DNA from: Paracoccaceae bacterium
Lineage (GTDB): Bacteria > Pseudomonadota > Alphaproteobacteria > Rhodobacterales > Rhodobacteraceae
Direction: 5' to 3'
DNA: 37,412 nt
Assembly: GCA_016778765.1 (NCBI GenBank)
Contig: JADHOV010000028.1
Coordinates: 1 to 37,412 of the forward strand
The notes under the pieces are model-generated. The model saw nothing but the letters and a program-made list of their open reading frames with translations, searched no databases and had not been told where the DNA came from. The position numbers and the translations under genes were made by a program. Positions 26,097 to 33,894 of this stretch are shown in pieces. Numbering within the stretch: the stretch's first letter is position 1; every line of letters begins with the position of its first letter.

Positions 26097-26945
26097 CTAT
26101 TTTACCGCCCCAAGTGTTAACCCCGCAATAAAATGCTTTTGCATGAAGAAAAACATTGCAACAGGCGGAACTGCGGCCAACAGCGAAGCTGCCGAGACAA
26201 GCTGCCAATTGCTGACAAATTGACCATTGAGCGCGCGCACCCCTGCGGTAATTGGCTTCACCTGCTCTCCTTGTGACAGAACATTGGCCCAGAAAAAATC
26301 GTTCCAAACAAAGGTAAAAATCAAAACCGCCAATGCTGCGATCGCCGGGCGCACCAGGGGCACGATGATAAACCAAAAAATGCGCCATTCTGCGACGCCT
26401 TCGACGCGCGCGCTTTCGATCAAATCAAAAGGCAAGGCCTTAATAAAATTGCGCATGAATAAAGTGCAAAACCCAGTTTGGAACGCCGCGTGAAAAAGGA
26501 ATTGGCCAGCAATCGTATTATAGAGCCCCGTTTGCACCGACATGTCTCGCACAGGAACCATTAAAATCTGAAACGGAACAAAGTTTCCGGCCACAAAAAG
26601 AAAAAACAGCGGCAAAGCCAGACGAAATCGGTAAATGGCCAACGCATAACCCGCCAAACAGGCCAAGGCGATCGAGATCCCGACGGCCGGCAACGTGATG
26701 AGAAAACTGTTAAAGAAATATTTCACAGCCTCGGTTTGCGTGAAAACGGCCGTATAATTTTCGACGAATTTGAATTCGCTTGGCCATCCAAACACATTGC
26801 CCGTATTGATGTCTTTTGCGCCTCGAACCGAAGTCAAAAACACCGCCAAAAGAGGCAAAATCCAGATAAACAATGCAATCGGAAGAAAGAGAGAATAGGC
26901 AACCTGCTTTGGCTTGCTGGCCTGCTGTATCGCGCGAGGAAACAT
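26097..26945 (-). CDS. Sugar ABC transporter permease (MalG-like)
   Basis: This 282-residue inner-membrane protein has about six transmembrane segments and the binding-protein-dependent permease signature with the EAA loop: ESARVEGVAEWRIFWFIIVPLVRPAIAALAV near residues 190-220. It corresponds to MalG-type carbohydrate permeases (CUT1). Its ATG directly abuts the stop of the MalF-like gene, so the two subunits should be made in equal amounts. It pairs with the binding protein upstream and with the ATPase encoded divergently at 30138-31199. Confidence 0.92.
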   Translation of the reverse strand: MFPRAIQQASKPKQVAYSLFLPIALFIWILPLLAVFLTSVRGAKDINTGNVFGWPSEFKFVENYTAVFTQTEAVKYFFNSFLITLPAVGISIALACLAGYALAIYRFRLALPLFFLFVAGNFVPFQILMVPVRDMSVQTGLYNTIAGQFLFHAAFQTGFCTLFMRNFIKALPFDLIESARVEGVAEWRIFWFIIVPLVRPAIAALAVLIFTFVWNDFFWANVLSQGEQVKPITAGVRALNGQFVSNWQLVSAASLLAAVPPVAMFFFMQKHFIAGLTLGAVK

Positions 26946-27926
26946 TTAACCGCCCCGTCTTTCATCTTGATACATACGCCATAGAAAATAGCTGATAAAA
27001 ACCATCATGATCGCAAATAAAACGGTTGCAACCGCTGAGCCATAGCCATAGCGCTCACCATATTCGCTGATCGCCACTTCATACATATAATGCGATAACA
27101 CATTGGTCATGCCATAGGGGCCACCCTGTGTCATAATAGCGATCATATCAAACGAGCGCAAAGCCCCAATCACCGTGACCGCAACCGCGATAAACGTTGC
27201 CGGGCGCAGTTGTGGCAAGACAACGTACCACAACATACGCCAGCCTTTCGCACCATCTAAGCGACCAGCCTCAATTTGATCTACGGCCACATTGTTCAAA
27301 CCGGTTAAATATAAGATGACGCAATACGCGATTTGCGGCCACAGACCAGCAAAAATAATCCCATAGGTTGCCCAATCTGGGCTTGATAGAATATCGGGAG
27401 CGGGGCGTGCGCATTTTACCGTTTTATTACCAATAAAATTGACCGTTTCTTCGCAGAAGATAAATTGCCATATCTTTGCAACAACTCCAAAATCGGGGTT
27501 GTAAAACCACCCAAAAATCAAACCAACCACAACTTGACTGATGACAAATGGAAAGAAGAACATTGATTTGTAAAACCGAATGCCCGTCACGGTCTGATTT
27601 AAAAATATTGCGATAAACAGCCCAAGCGGCACCGCCAGCATATAAAGAAACAGCCAAAGAAAATTATTTTTAATGGAGATCCAAAAATTTGGATCCAGCC
27701 AAAGCTTTCGATAATTTTCCAAACCGATATATTGCGCGGTCGACTTGCCTTCGGCGTTATAGAGCCCATTCCATTCAAACAGTGAAAGCTGCAGCGATTG
27801 AAAAATTGGAAAAATCACGTAGATCGAAAAAAACGCCAATGCCGGAATTAAAAAAACAAACGGCGCAAGGCTCAGCTTGTTGATGCGAAACCATCCTGCC
27901 GTTTTGTTTCGATATTCCGTCTGCAT
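26946..27926 (-). CDS. Sugar ABC transporter permease (MalF-like)
   Basis: This 326-residue CUT1 permease begins with a cytoplasmic tail, followed by LSLAPFVFLIPALAFFSIYVIFP as first membrane segment. The EAA loop is EAGRLDGAKGWRMLWYVVLPQLRPATFIAVAV near residue 225. A loop of about 40 residues with two cysteines (FCEETVNF, VKCARPAP) lies between membrane segments in the middle of the protein and is less usual. I choose ATG at 27926 with AGGCGGG upstream; an in-frame GTG at 27944 abuts a strong hairpin. It lies 56 bp after the binding-protein gene. Confidence 0.92.
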   Translation of the reverse strand: MQTEYRNKTAGWFRINKLSLAPFVFLIPALAFFSIYVIFPIFQSLQLSLFEWNGLYNAEGKSTAQYIGLENYRKLWLDPNFWISIKNNFLWLFLYMLAVPLGLFIAIFLNQTVTGIRFYKSMFFFPFVISQVVVGLIFGWFYNPDFGVVAKIWQFIFCEETVNFIGNKTVKCARPAPDILSSPDWATYGIIFAGLWPQIAYCVILYLTGLNNVAVDQIEAGRLDGAKGWRMLWYVVLPQLRPATFIAVAVTVIGALRSFDMIAIMTQGGPYGMTNVLSHYMYEVAISEYGERYGYGSAVATVLFAIMMVFISYFLWRMYQDERRGG

Positions 27927-27944
27927 GTCCCGCCTAACTTGCAC

Positions 27945-27970
27945 GCGGGGCGCGAAAAAGCGCGCCCCGC
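27945..27970 (-). promoter_or_regulatory. GC-rich intercistronic hairpin between binding-protein and permease genes
   Basis: A perfect 10-bp inverted repeat, GCGGGGCGCG and CGCGCCCCGC with a six-base loop, occupies the gap between the binding-protein stop (27983) and the permease ATG (27926). On the transcribed minus strand it is not followed by a U-tract, so it is unlikely to be a full terminator. It more likely protects the upstream messenger from 3' decay or partly attenuates transcription, giving more binding protein than permease. Confidence 0.7.
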
Positions 27971-27982
27971 AAAATTTTGTTT

Positions 27983-29218
27983 TTACTTATAAACATCAGC
28001 TTGAACAGCATCTAAACGCTCTAGGATCGCGTCAAGCTTACTGGGATCGAGCATGAATTCCTGAAAGCCTTTCATCCCTTCAGAGGCCATGGCTGCAGGG
28101 GCATCCCGATCATAAAACTGCGCCAAACCAGCTGCATTTGATACAACGGCAAACCCCTCCTGGATAAACTTGTCATCCCCAACCTCAGCTTTTGAGTTTG
28201 GCGGCAATTGACCCAATGTCAGGTTCCACTGCGTTTGAACTTCTGGCTGCGCAATAAAGGCGAGAAACTTCTTTGCATTGTCTTTATTCTTAGCACCGGA
28301 GGGAATGAAAAATGCATCCGCAGGGGCTTCTTCTGCCATAGGTAAGCCAGGTGTAATTTCTGGGAATTGGAAATAATCAATTTGATCGTTTGTTAACCCA
28401 GCGTCTTTATAGGCCCCAACTGAAAAGTTACCCATAACATACATCGCAGCATCGCCTTTTGCGAAGGCCGCAACGCCACCCTGCCAATCCATCGAGGCGT
28501 GGTTATCAATGAATGAGCAACGCTCTAACATCTCTTCCCAATTGGCAAATGTCGCGCGAATGCGCTCATCCGTGTATTTGATTTCTCCTGCCGTCAAAGC
28601 ATTATGCACATCATAGCCGTTTGTGCGCAGATTAAGATAATCAAATACGCCAGCTGCGGTCCAAAGATATTTGGTGCCGATGGTGAACGGGGTTACCCCG
28701 ACACCTTTCAAAGCATCGCAGTTTGATAAAAGCTCATTCCACGTTTTTGGCTCTGACAGGCCGAGCTTGTCATAAATATCTTTACGATAATAAATGCCCC
28801 ACTGATAATAAGAATAAGGAACACCCCAAATTTTTCCATTCCGCGTCATGGTTGGCTGTACTGCCGCCATATCTTGATCCAAATTGTTCGCGGCCCAAAG
28901 ATCATCAATTGGCTCAAACAAACCGGCATCTACAAATGGTCCCATGCGATTTCCAGGATACCATGAGGTAACATCAGGCGGGTTCGCAGATAAAAAATTT
29001 CGAATAGCAGATTTATGAGCTTCTCGGTCATTATTATTCACAGTCACGTTGATATCCGGATTGGCCGCTTTAAACGCCGCCACCACATCATCAAAGGCTT
29101 TCTTGGGGTTGGGGTTCAAATCATCATATGTGATCACCAACTCTCCGGCAAACGCGGCCGTTGCCAGCGCGCCTGTCGCGGCGACGGTTGTCGCCAGTTT
29201 TTTTAGGTTTTTTAGCAT
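27983..29218 (-). CDS. Extracellular sugar-binding protein of the ABC transporter (family 1)
   Basis: This 411-residue periplasmic binding protein begins with a clear Sec signal peptide: MLKNLKKLATTVAATGALATA, with cleavage likely after AFA before GELVITYDD. Family 1 features include the DINVTVNNND and PPDVTSWYPGNRMGPFVDAGLFEPIDDLW segments, GKIWGVPYSYYQWGIYYRKDIYDKLG, and KGDAAMYVMGNF. It is the first gene of the leftward galactoside operon. The ATG at 29218 has GGGAGAAG just upstream; the frame is open further but lacks a better start. The ligand is probably an alpha- or beta-galactoside, judged from the two galactosidases in the operon. Confidence 0.93.
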   Translation of the reverse strand: MLKNLKKLATTVAATGALATAAFAGELVITYDDLNPNPKKAFDDVVAAFKAANPDINVTVNNNDREAHKSAIRNFLSANPPDVTSWYPGNRMGPFVDAGLFEPIDDLWAANNLDQDMAAVQPTMTRNGKIWGVPYSYYQWGIYYRKDIYDKLGLSEPKTWNELLSNCDALKGVGVTPFTIGTKYLWTAAGVFDYLNLRTNGYDVHNALTAGEIKYTDERIRATFANWEEMLERCSFIDNHASMDWQGGVAAFAKGDAAMYVMGNFSVGAYKDAGLTNDQIDYFQFPEITPGLPMAEEAPADAFFIPSGAKNKDNAKKFLAFIAQPEVQTQWNLTLGQLPPNSKAEVGDDKFIQEGFAVVSNAAGLAQFYDRDAPAAMASEGMKGFQEFMLDPSKLDAILERLDAVQADVYK

Positions 29219-29231
29219 TTTCTTCTCCCAG

Positions 29232-29260
29232 TTGATAGTTGACCAAAAGTTCCATATAGT
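29232..29260 (+). promoter_or_regulatory. Candidate sigma-70 promoter of the iclR-type regulator gene
   Basis: TTGATA at 29232-29237 and TATAGT at 29255-29260 are separated by exactly 17 bp; transcription would start near 29267, about 70 bases before the ATG at 29336. The first operator-like repeat overlaps the -10 element, suggesting autoregulation. Confidence 0.55.
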
Positions 29261-29285
29261 GAAACCAAATTCCAACTATTGAAAC
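29249..29285. promoter_or_regulatory. Two tandem operator-like sites in the divergent promoter region
   Basis: GTTCCATATAGTGAAAC (29249-29265) and ATTCCAACTATTGAAAC (29269-29285) share the pattern RTTCCA-N5-TGAAAC and are offset by exactly 20 bp, about two helical turns. Each is an imperfect palindrome (GTTyCA/TGrAAC). IclR-type regulators bind such pseudo-palindromes, often as paired dimers, so these are probable sites for the adjacent IclR protein, controlling both divergent transcripts. Confidence 0.6.
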
Positions 29286-29312
29286 AGTGAAAGGAATCAT
29301 CTAATTTGTCAA
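29284..29312 (-). promoter_or_regulatory. Weak candidate promoter of the galactoside operon
   Basis: On the minus strand TTGACA (29312-29307) is followed after 17 bp by CACTGT (29289-29284). The -35 is perfect but the -10 is poor. The two operator-like sites would lie from the -10 to about +28, a repressing position. Confidence 0.3.
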
Positions 29313-29335
29313 CTGTCGATAAGGAGCTTTGTCGT

Positions 29336-30127
29336 ATGGAAAATCCAACCATCCAAACCAACGCCTCCGATGGAACGGTCGGCAAAGCGCTGGTAATGCT
29401 TGATCTTGTTGCAAGCTTTGAACGGCCGGTTAGGTTTTCTGAAATCCTTTCCAAAAGCGCCTATCCCAAAGCCACAGTGTACCGCCTGCTGCAAACCCTC
29501 TCAAACCAATCAATGCTGGATTATAATGAGCAAACTGCAACGTATATTCCCGGAATCCGTTTGGTCCGCCTCGCCCATTCGGCATGGCGACAAAGCGCCC
29601 TTGCACCCATTGCACGCCCGATCTTAGACGATTTGGCAGATGCCTTGGGTGAAACCCTGCATCTAGCGCAAATGGATGATGGACACGTGCTTTATGTTGA
29701 CAAACGCAACGCAGAAAAACCGGTTGAAATGTTCAGCTCAGCCGGCAAAACCGGCCCTGGCTATTGTACAGGTGTTGGCAAGGCCCTGTTGGCGTTTATG
29801 CCCGAAAAAGAACAAGCCAGAGCGCTAACGCGGCAATCTTTCCACAAATATACAGCCGCCACTTTAGCCGATTTACCGGCCCTGAAAGCGGAGCTGTTAG
29901 AGATCGCATCTATCGGGATGGCGTTTGATCGCGAAGAGCATGAACCTGGAATCATATGCGTCGCTGTGCCGATTTTGAACGGTCTTAACCGCGCAATAGG
30001 AGCCCTGTCGCTCACATCAACCACTTCCCATCATTCTTTATCAAGCATCGAACGTTTCGCGCCAAAACTTCAAGAGGCTGCCAGAAAAATTTCTGACGCC
30101 GCTAAAAATTGGCAATTCCCAACTTAA
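29336..30127 (+). CDS. IclR family transcriptional regulator of the galactoside locus
   Basis: The protein has 263 residues. The N-terminal winged helix-turn-helix (about residues 15-75, VGKALVMLDLVASFERPVRF, YPKATVYRLLQTLSNQ) is followed by the IclR effector domain, with GYCTGVGKALLAF and GIICVAVPILNGLNRAIGALSLT as signature segments. It probably senses a galactose-derived acid and represses the divergent operon; members of the family also activate. The start is ATG at 29336, with AAGGAG nine bases before it; a TTG at 29306 is less likely. It is followed after 10 bp by the transporter ATPase gene and probably shares its transcript. Confidence 0.92.
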   Translation: MENPTIQTNASDGTVGKALVMLDLVASFERPVRFSEILSKSAYPKATVYRLLQTLSNQSMLDYNEQTATYIPGIRLVRLAHSAWRQSALAPIARPILDDLADALGETLHLAQMDDGHVLYVDKRNAEKPVEMFSSAGKTGPGYCTGVGKALLAFMPEKEQARALTRQSFHKYTAATLADLPALKAELLEIASIGMAFDREEHEPGIICVAVPILNGLNRAIGALSLTSTTSHHSLSSIERFAPKLQEAARKISDAAKNWQFPT

Positions 30128-30137
30128 AGGAAATCTT

Positions 30138-31199
30138 ATGTCCCGGGTAACTTTAACCAATGTCAAAAAACAATACGGTGATTTAGAGGTTATTCATGGC
30201 ATAGATTTATCAATCGATGAGGGGGAGTTTTGCGTTTTCGTTGGCCCCTCAGGTTGTGGAAAATCGACTTTGCTGCGAATGATTGCGGGGCTGGAAGAAA
30301 CCACAGCTGGTCAGATTGCCATCGGAGATCGCGATGTCACCAAAAGCGATCCAGCCGCGCGCGGCGTCGCTATGGTATTTCAAAGCTACGCGCTTTACCC
30401 TCACATGACGGTCGCTGAAAATATGGGCTTTGGGCTAAAGATGACCGGTCACCCAAAGGCGGAAATCATAGCAAAAGTTGCCGAAGCCAGCCGAATTTTG
30501 AAGCTAAACGATTACTTGGATCGCAAACCCAAAGCATTATCGGGCGGTCAACGGCAACGCGTGGCGATTGGCCGAGCCATCGTGCGCGGTCCTGAAGTGT
30601 TTTTGTTTGACGAGCCCTTGTCAAATCTCGACGCCGAATTGCGCGTTGATATGCGCGTGGAAATCGCGCGATTGCATAAAGAAATTGGGGCCACGATGAT
30701 CTATGTGACGCATGATCAAGTTGAGGCTATGACCTTGGCGGATAAAATCGTTGTGTTGCGTGCGGGTGTTATCGAACAAGTGGGCGCCCCCATGGCGCTT
30801 TACCACGATCCAGCAAATAAATTTGTTGCTGGCTTTATCGGCTCTCCGGCAATGAATTTTTTAAAAGGCCGCGTCGAAAACAATAAAATTTTTCTATCCG
30901 CTATCTCGTCAACCCCGATTGAGCCTGACGTGGCTTTACCATCTGATCTGCGCGAAATTCTTGTTGGCATCCGCCCGCAAAATCTATCTATTGACGAAGC
31001 CGGAAATGGCCTATCCGTCAGCGTGCATGAGCGGCTAGGCGGTGTGAATTACAGCTATTTAATGGCACCAACGGGCGAGCGTATTATTGTTGAAAGCAAG
31101 GGGGATGTCGCCCTGCCCATGGGCAGCGATGTTGCCGTTCACTTTGACCCCAATCAGCTTTTGTTCTTTGATCCAAAAACTGAGAAACGGCTAAAGTAA
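30138..31199 (+). CDS. Sugar ABC transporter ATP-binding protein (MalK/UgpC-like)
   Basis: This 353-residue ATPase has Walker A GPSGCGKST at residues 36-44, Q-loop Q82, signature LSGGQRQR from 134, Walker B VFLFDE at 154-159 and H-loop H192. The C-terminal OB-type regulatory domain (about residues 235-353) contains the VGIRPQNLSI segment typical of the MalK/UgpC subgroup. It is the only ATPase in the window and very likely energises the two permeases encoded on the other strand. Being in the regulator transcript, it may be made even when the main operon is repressed, and may serve other CUT1 permeases. Confidence 0.93.
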   Translation: MSRVTLTNVKKQYGDLEVIHGIDLSIDEGEFCVFVGPSGCGKSTLLRMIAGLEETTAGQIAIGDRDVTKSDPAARGVAMVFQSYALYPHMTVAENMGFGLKMTGHPKAEIIAKVAEASRILKLNDYLDRKPKALSGGQRQRVAIGRAIVRGPEVFLFDEPLSNLDAELRVDMRVEIARLHKEIGATMIYVTHDQVEAMTLADKIVVLRAGVIEQVGAPMALYHDPANKFVAGFIGSPAMNFLKGRVENNKIFLSAISSTPIEPDVALPSDLREILVGIRPQNLSIDEAGNGLSVSVHERLGGVNYSYLMAPTGERIIVESKGDVALPMGSDVAVHFDPNQLLFFDPKTEKRLK

Positions 31200-31285
31200 C
31201 ATTTAACGCGTACCCCAAAACTCACCATTGCCCGTATTGCGCTTTCTTAATTTTTTTTGCAGGGCGGCACCCCAAAAGGTTGCTT

Positions 31286-32236
31286 TCACTTAGCCAAACG
31301 CGCCAAACGCGCCGCGCGCAAGCGTTGAAAATCATCTCCTGCGTGATATGAAGAGCGGGTTAAAGGGGTTGCTGAAACCATTAAAAACCCTTTGCCATAC
31401 GCCGCTTTTTCATAGGCCGCAAATTCATCCGGGTGCACAAATCGATCCACCGCATGATGTTTTGGCGTGGGTTGCAGATATTGCCCAATGGTCAAAAAAT
31501 CCACATCCGCGGCACGCAAATCATCCATCACTTGCGAAACAGATTGTCGATTTTCTCCAAGCCCAACCATGATGCCGGATTTTGTGAACATCGACGGATC
31601 CAATTCTTTGACCCTTTGCAAAAGCCGCAAAGAATGAAAATAGCGCGCGCCGGGGCGTACTTCTGGGTACAATCCGGGTACGGTCTCCAAATTGTGATTA
31701 AACACATCCGGGCGCGCCGCCACCACCAACTCAAGCACGGCCGGGTCGCATTTTAAAAAGTCGGGCGTCAGAATTTCAATCGTCGTTTCAGGGCTTTTGC
31801 GCCGGATCGCGCGAATGGTTTGCGCAAAATGTTCTGCCCCACCATCTTCTACATCATCGCGATCAACCGACGTGATCACCACATGGTTCAACCCCAATTT
31901 AAAGACGGCATCGGCAACCCTGCCAGGCTCAAACACATCCAAAGCTTCAGGAGGCTTTCCGGTGGCTATATTGCAAAAGCTGCAGGCCCGTGTGCACACT
32001 TCGCCCATGATCATCATGGTGGCGTGGCCTTGGCTCCAACATTCGCCAACATTTGGACAGCCTGCTTCTTCGCATACCGTTACCAAATTATGCTCGCGCA
32101 TAATATCGCGCGTGGCCTTATAGCCTTCGGAGACCGGTGCCTTCACCCTAATCCAATCGGGTTTCTTGGGCTGCCGGTTGTCTGGCTTATGAGCTTTTTC
32201 TGGATGCCGCTCTTGAGGCAGTTTTAGATCACGCAC
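31286..32236 (-). CDS. lipA: Lipoyl synthase LipA
   Basis: LipA inserts two sulfur atoms into octanoyl-protein domains using S-adenosylmethionine and two 4Fe-4S clusters. The auxiliary-cluster cysteines are C55, C60 and C66 ([12 protein letters not shown]) and the radical-SAM cysteines C81, C85 and C88 (CTRACSFC); the C-terminal [10 protein letters not shown] carries the serine ligand. It is 316 residues, normal length. The start is GTG at 32236, giving [16 protein letters not shown], which fits the family N-terminus, with GAGGGTG upstream. It converges on the transporter ATPase gene with 86 bp between; I see no clear terminator there. Confidence 0.95.
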   Translation of the reverse strand: MRDLKLPQERHPEKAHKPDNRQPKKPDWIRVKAPVSEGYKATRDIMREHNLVTVCEEAGCPNVGECWSQGHATMMIMGEVCTRACSFCNIATGKPPEALDVFEPGRVADAVFKLGLNHVVITSVDRDDVEDGGAEHFAQTIRAIRRKSPETTIEILTPDFLKCDPAVLELVVAARPDVFNHNLETVPGLYPEVRPGARYFHSLRLLQRVKELDPSMFTKSGIMVGLGENRQSVSQVMDDLRAADVDFLTIGQYLQPTPKHHAVDRFVHPDEFAAYEKAAYGKGFLMVSATPLTRSSYHAGDDFQRLRAARLARLAK

Positions 32237-32386
32237 TGGTATTCACCCTCTTATTTAGCGCAATATAGCAGAACTGGCTCAAGCTCCAAGGGGCGCTTAC
32301 GCATTTCCGCTATGATCTGGATGAAACACTTTGCCACAATGCAAACTGAACGCGCGCAGCATTTTCAAAGCAAAACCAAAATAATA

Positions 32387-32971
32387 TTAACCTATGCGAC
32401 CATTCTCAACGCCAATATGGCTTTCATAGTATCGCTTGAGCCGCTGCAAAGCGATACGCAACACGACTTTACCCGAACGCGCCGACCAGCCTAAAGATTG
32501 CTCACTCAACTCAAGACCATCCAGGTAACAACAGCAGCGTAGCGAAATATCTGACAATTCTGGCCCAAGGTCGCGCAAGGTGGCTGCCACCCGTTCAATC
32601 AACAGTTGTTGCTTATCACTGCCCCCTGAAAGCGCAGCACCGGATGCGCAGCGCAACCAATCCTCGTGGGAAAACCCGTCAGGGCGCACGGTCTGTGCAA
32701 TTTCAAAATCATCATGAAACCGGTTGCCTGCAGCCACCAATGCGCGCGTTAAAAAATACGAACCATCTTTATTGCGGCGTCTGGCCAATGTCATCAACGG
32801 GGTTTCCGGTGATCCTTTGAAAACGGGCTCTGTTTCGAGCGCGGGATTGGGGCGCGGCTGAAAGGCTCGGGGCGCTTCGGCGCATTCGGTTTGAGCCTGC
32901 AGATTTGATGCTAAAACATAACGCGATAAGCGACCTGCGGAAACACAATGCAGCGTTCCGTTTGCGATCAT
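32387..32971 (-). CDS. DUF6456 domain: downstream part of a gene split by an in-frame stop
   Basis: This 194-residue frame matches the C-terminal part of the DUF6456 proteins of Rhodobacteraceae: AGRLSRYVLASN, TPLMTLARRRNKDGSYFLTRALVAAGNRFHDDFEIAQ, and the very conserved SDISLRCCCYLDGLELSEQSLGWSARSGKVVLRIALQRLKRYY. It is in the same reading frame as the helix-turn-helix part that ends at 32975; only a TAA and one sense codon separate the two. Its first ATG (32971) has no ribosome site, so translation would need readthrough or reinitiation. The conserved core looks intact, which argues against long decay. Whether a product is made is unknown. Confidence 0.7.
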   Translation of the reverse strand: MIANGTLHCVSAGRLSRYVLASNLQAQTECAEAPRAFQPRPNPALETEPVFKGSPETPLMTLARRRNKDGSYFLTRALVAAGNRFHDDFEIAQTVRPDGFSHEDWLRCASGAALSGGSDKQQLLIERVAATLRDLGPELSDISLRCCCYLDGLELSEQSLGWSARSGKVVLRIALQRLKRYYESHIGVENGRIG

Positions 32972-32974
32972 TGA

Positions 32975-33388
32975 TTACGCGTGTGCGCGCGGCACAAGCC
33001 CTAATTTCTGAGGTGCGTATTCTGATGAGATCAAGAAAATACCTGCCATTTCAACGTTTTCGGACATCACCAAAACCGCATTTTTGGGCTCTAAAAGATT
33101 TATAACATCCTTATTAAGACTTTGATCCCGTGGGCAGGATGAAGTAGGTTCAGCCCCCTCGCCCCGCGATGATTTTAGCTTAGCCAGTGCGGCTTTCACC
33201 TGCGGATCACCTTGCAAAGCTTCGATACGCCTTATCTGCCTTAGAATTGTGGAAGCATGACCAGCAGATTGTCGCGCCAATTCGCGAATGGATAATCCCA
33301 GATGGACATGTGCATCATAGTGAAACGTGGCTTTATCCAGCCAGATTTGGCTTAATTTACCCCTGCTCGTTTGATGTTTATTGGACAT
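32975..33388 (-). pseudogene. Helix-turn-helix N-terminal part of the split DUF6456 regulator
   Basis: This frame encodes 137 residues before TAA. It carries a helix-turn-helix (LSIRELARQSAGHASTILRQIRRIE, residues about 32-56), preceded by a short basic N-terminus, then a linker and the start of the middle region (KNAVLVMSENVEMAGIF). In Rhodobacteraceae, as I recall, these segments and DUF6456 form one protein of roughly 370 residues. Here TAA at 32977-32975 interrupts them in frame, with no shift; a single change of CAA to TAA would explain it. The gene is divergent from the DUF6477 gene. It may be a truncated DNA-binding protein, a fresh nonsense allele or a sequencing error. Confidence 0.7.
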
Positions 33389-33606
33389 TTTTCACAATCC
33401 AAAAAATTTAATTCAAATCTTAAGCAACAAAAATATCACTTTAAAGTTGCAATTGTTAAAGACTTCTTAAAAGCGTCAACGAGCCGAGTTTGTGGCAAAA
33501 TAATAAAGGCTTCCCCAAAACAGAGAACGGGGGCGCAGGGTTTAATTAAGACATTACCGCCAGCTTTCTGATCCAAACTAAAATTAAAATCTAGGCAGCC
33601 GCGGAT

Positions 33607-33894
33607 ATGACAGTCCACTTAAACAGCTTCAAAGGGCCAAAAATACTAATCAGTGCAGCGAATCTGGGCCTTAAAAACTACAACCGGGCCTCATGCTTGG
33701 GGTCATTTCTTGCGCTGAACATGAACGAACACTCTGCACAGATTTTACGATCCTTGATCGATAAAGAGGGCCAGTTAAACCAGATGCGACTGCAGAAGCA
33801 TGTTCAGTATAACATCGCTTTGCACGTTACCATTCTAACCGCCTTGATCGCGGAAACAATGGAAATTGAAAGCGCCGAAAAGCAACCTATTTAG
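33607..33894 (+). CDS. DUF6477 family small protein
   Basis: This 95-residue protein resembles the DUF6477 family of Rhodobacteraceae: the GPKILISAANLGLKNYNR segment parallels RPRLLIRAARFGxxxYxR, and LRSLIDKEGQLNQMR...YNIALHVTILTALIAE parallels the C-terminal LMEIEAxLNxxR and HVxVLxAI pattern. The function is not known. It is encoded divergently from the DUF6456 regulator with a 218-bp AT-rich gap, the arrangement I recall in relatives. Its TAG stop shares two bases with the convergent TAA stop of the MttB-like gene. The residue match is moderate. Confidence 0.7.
   Translation: MTVHLNSFKGPKILISAANLGLKNYNRASCLGSFLALNMNEHSAQILRSLIDKEGQLNQMRLQKHVQYNIALHVTILTALIAETMEIESAEKQPI

Noticed and set aside
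31200-31285. Terminator between the transporter ATPase gene and lipA
   Set aside because: There is a run of eight T and a repeated ACCCCAAAA, but no convincing stem next to the T run.
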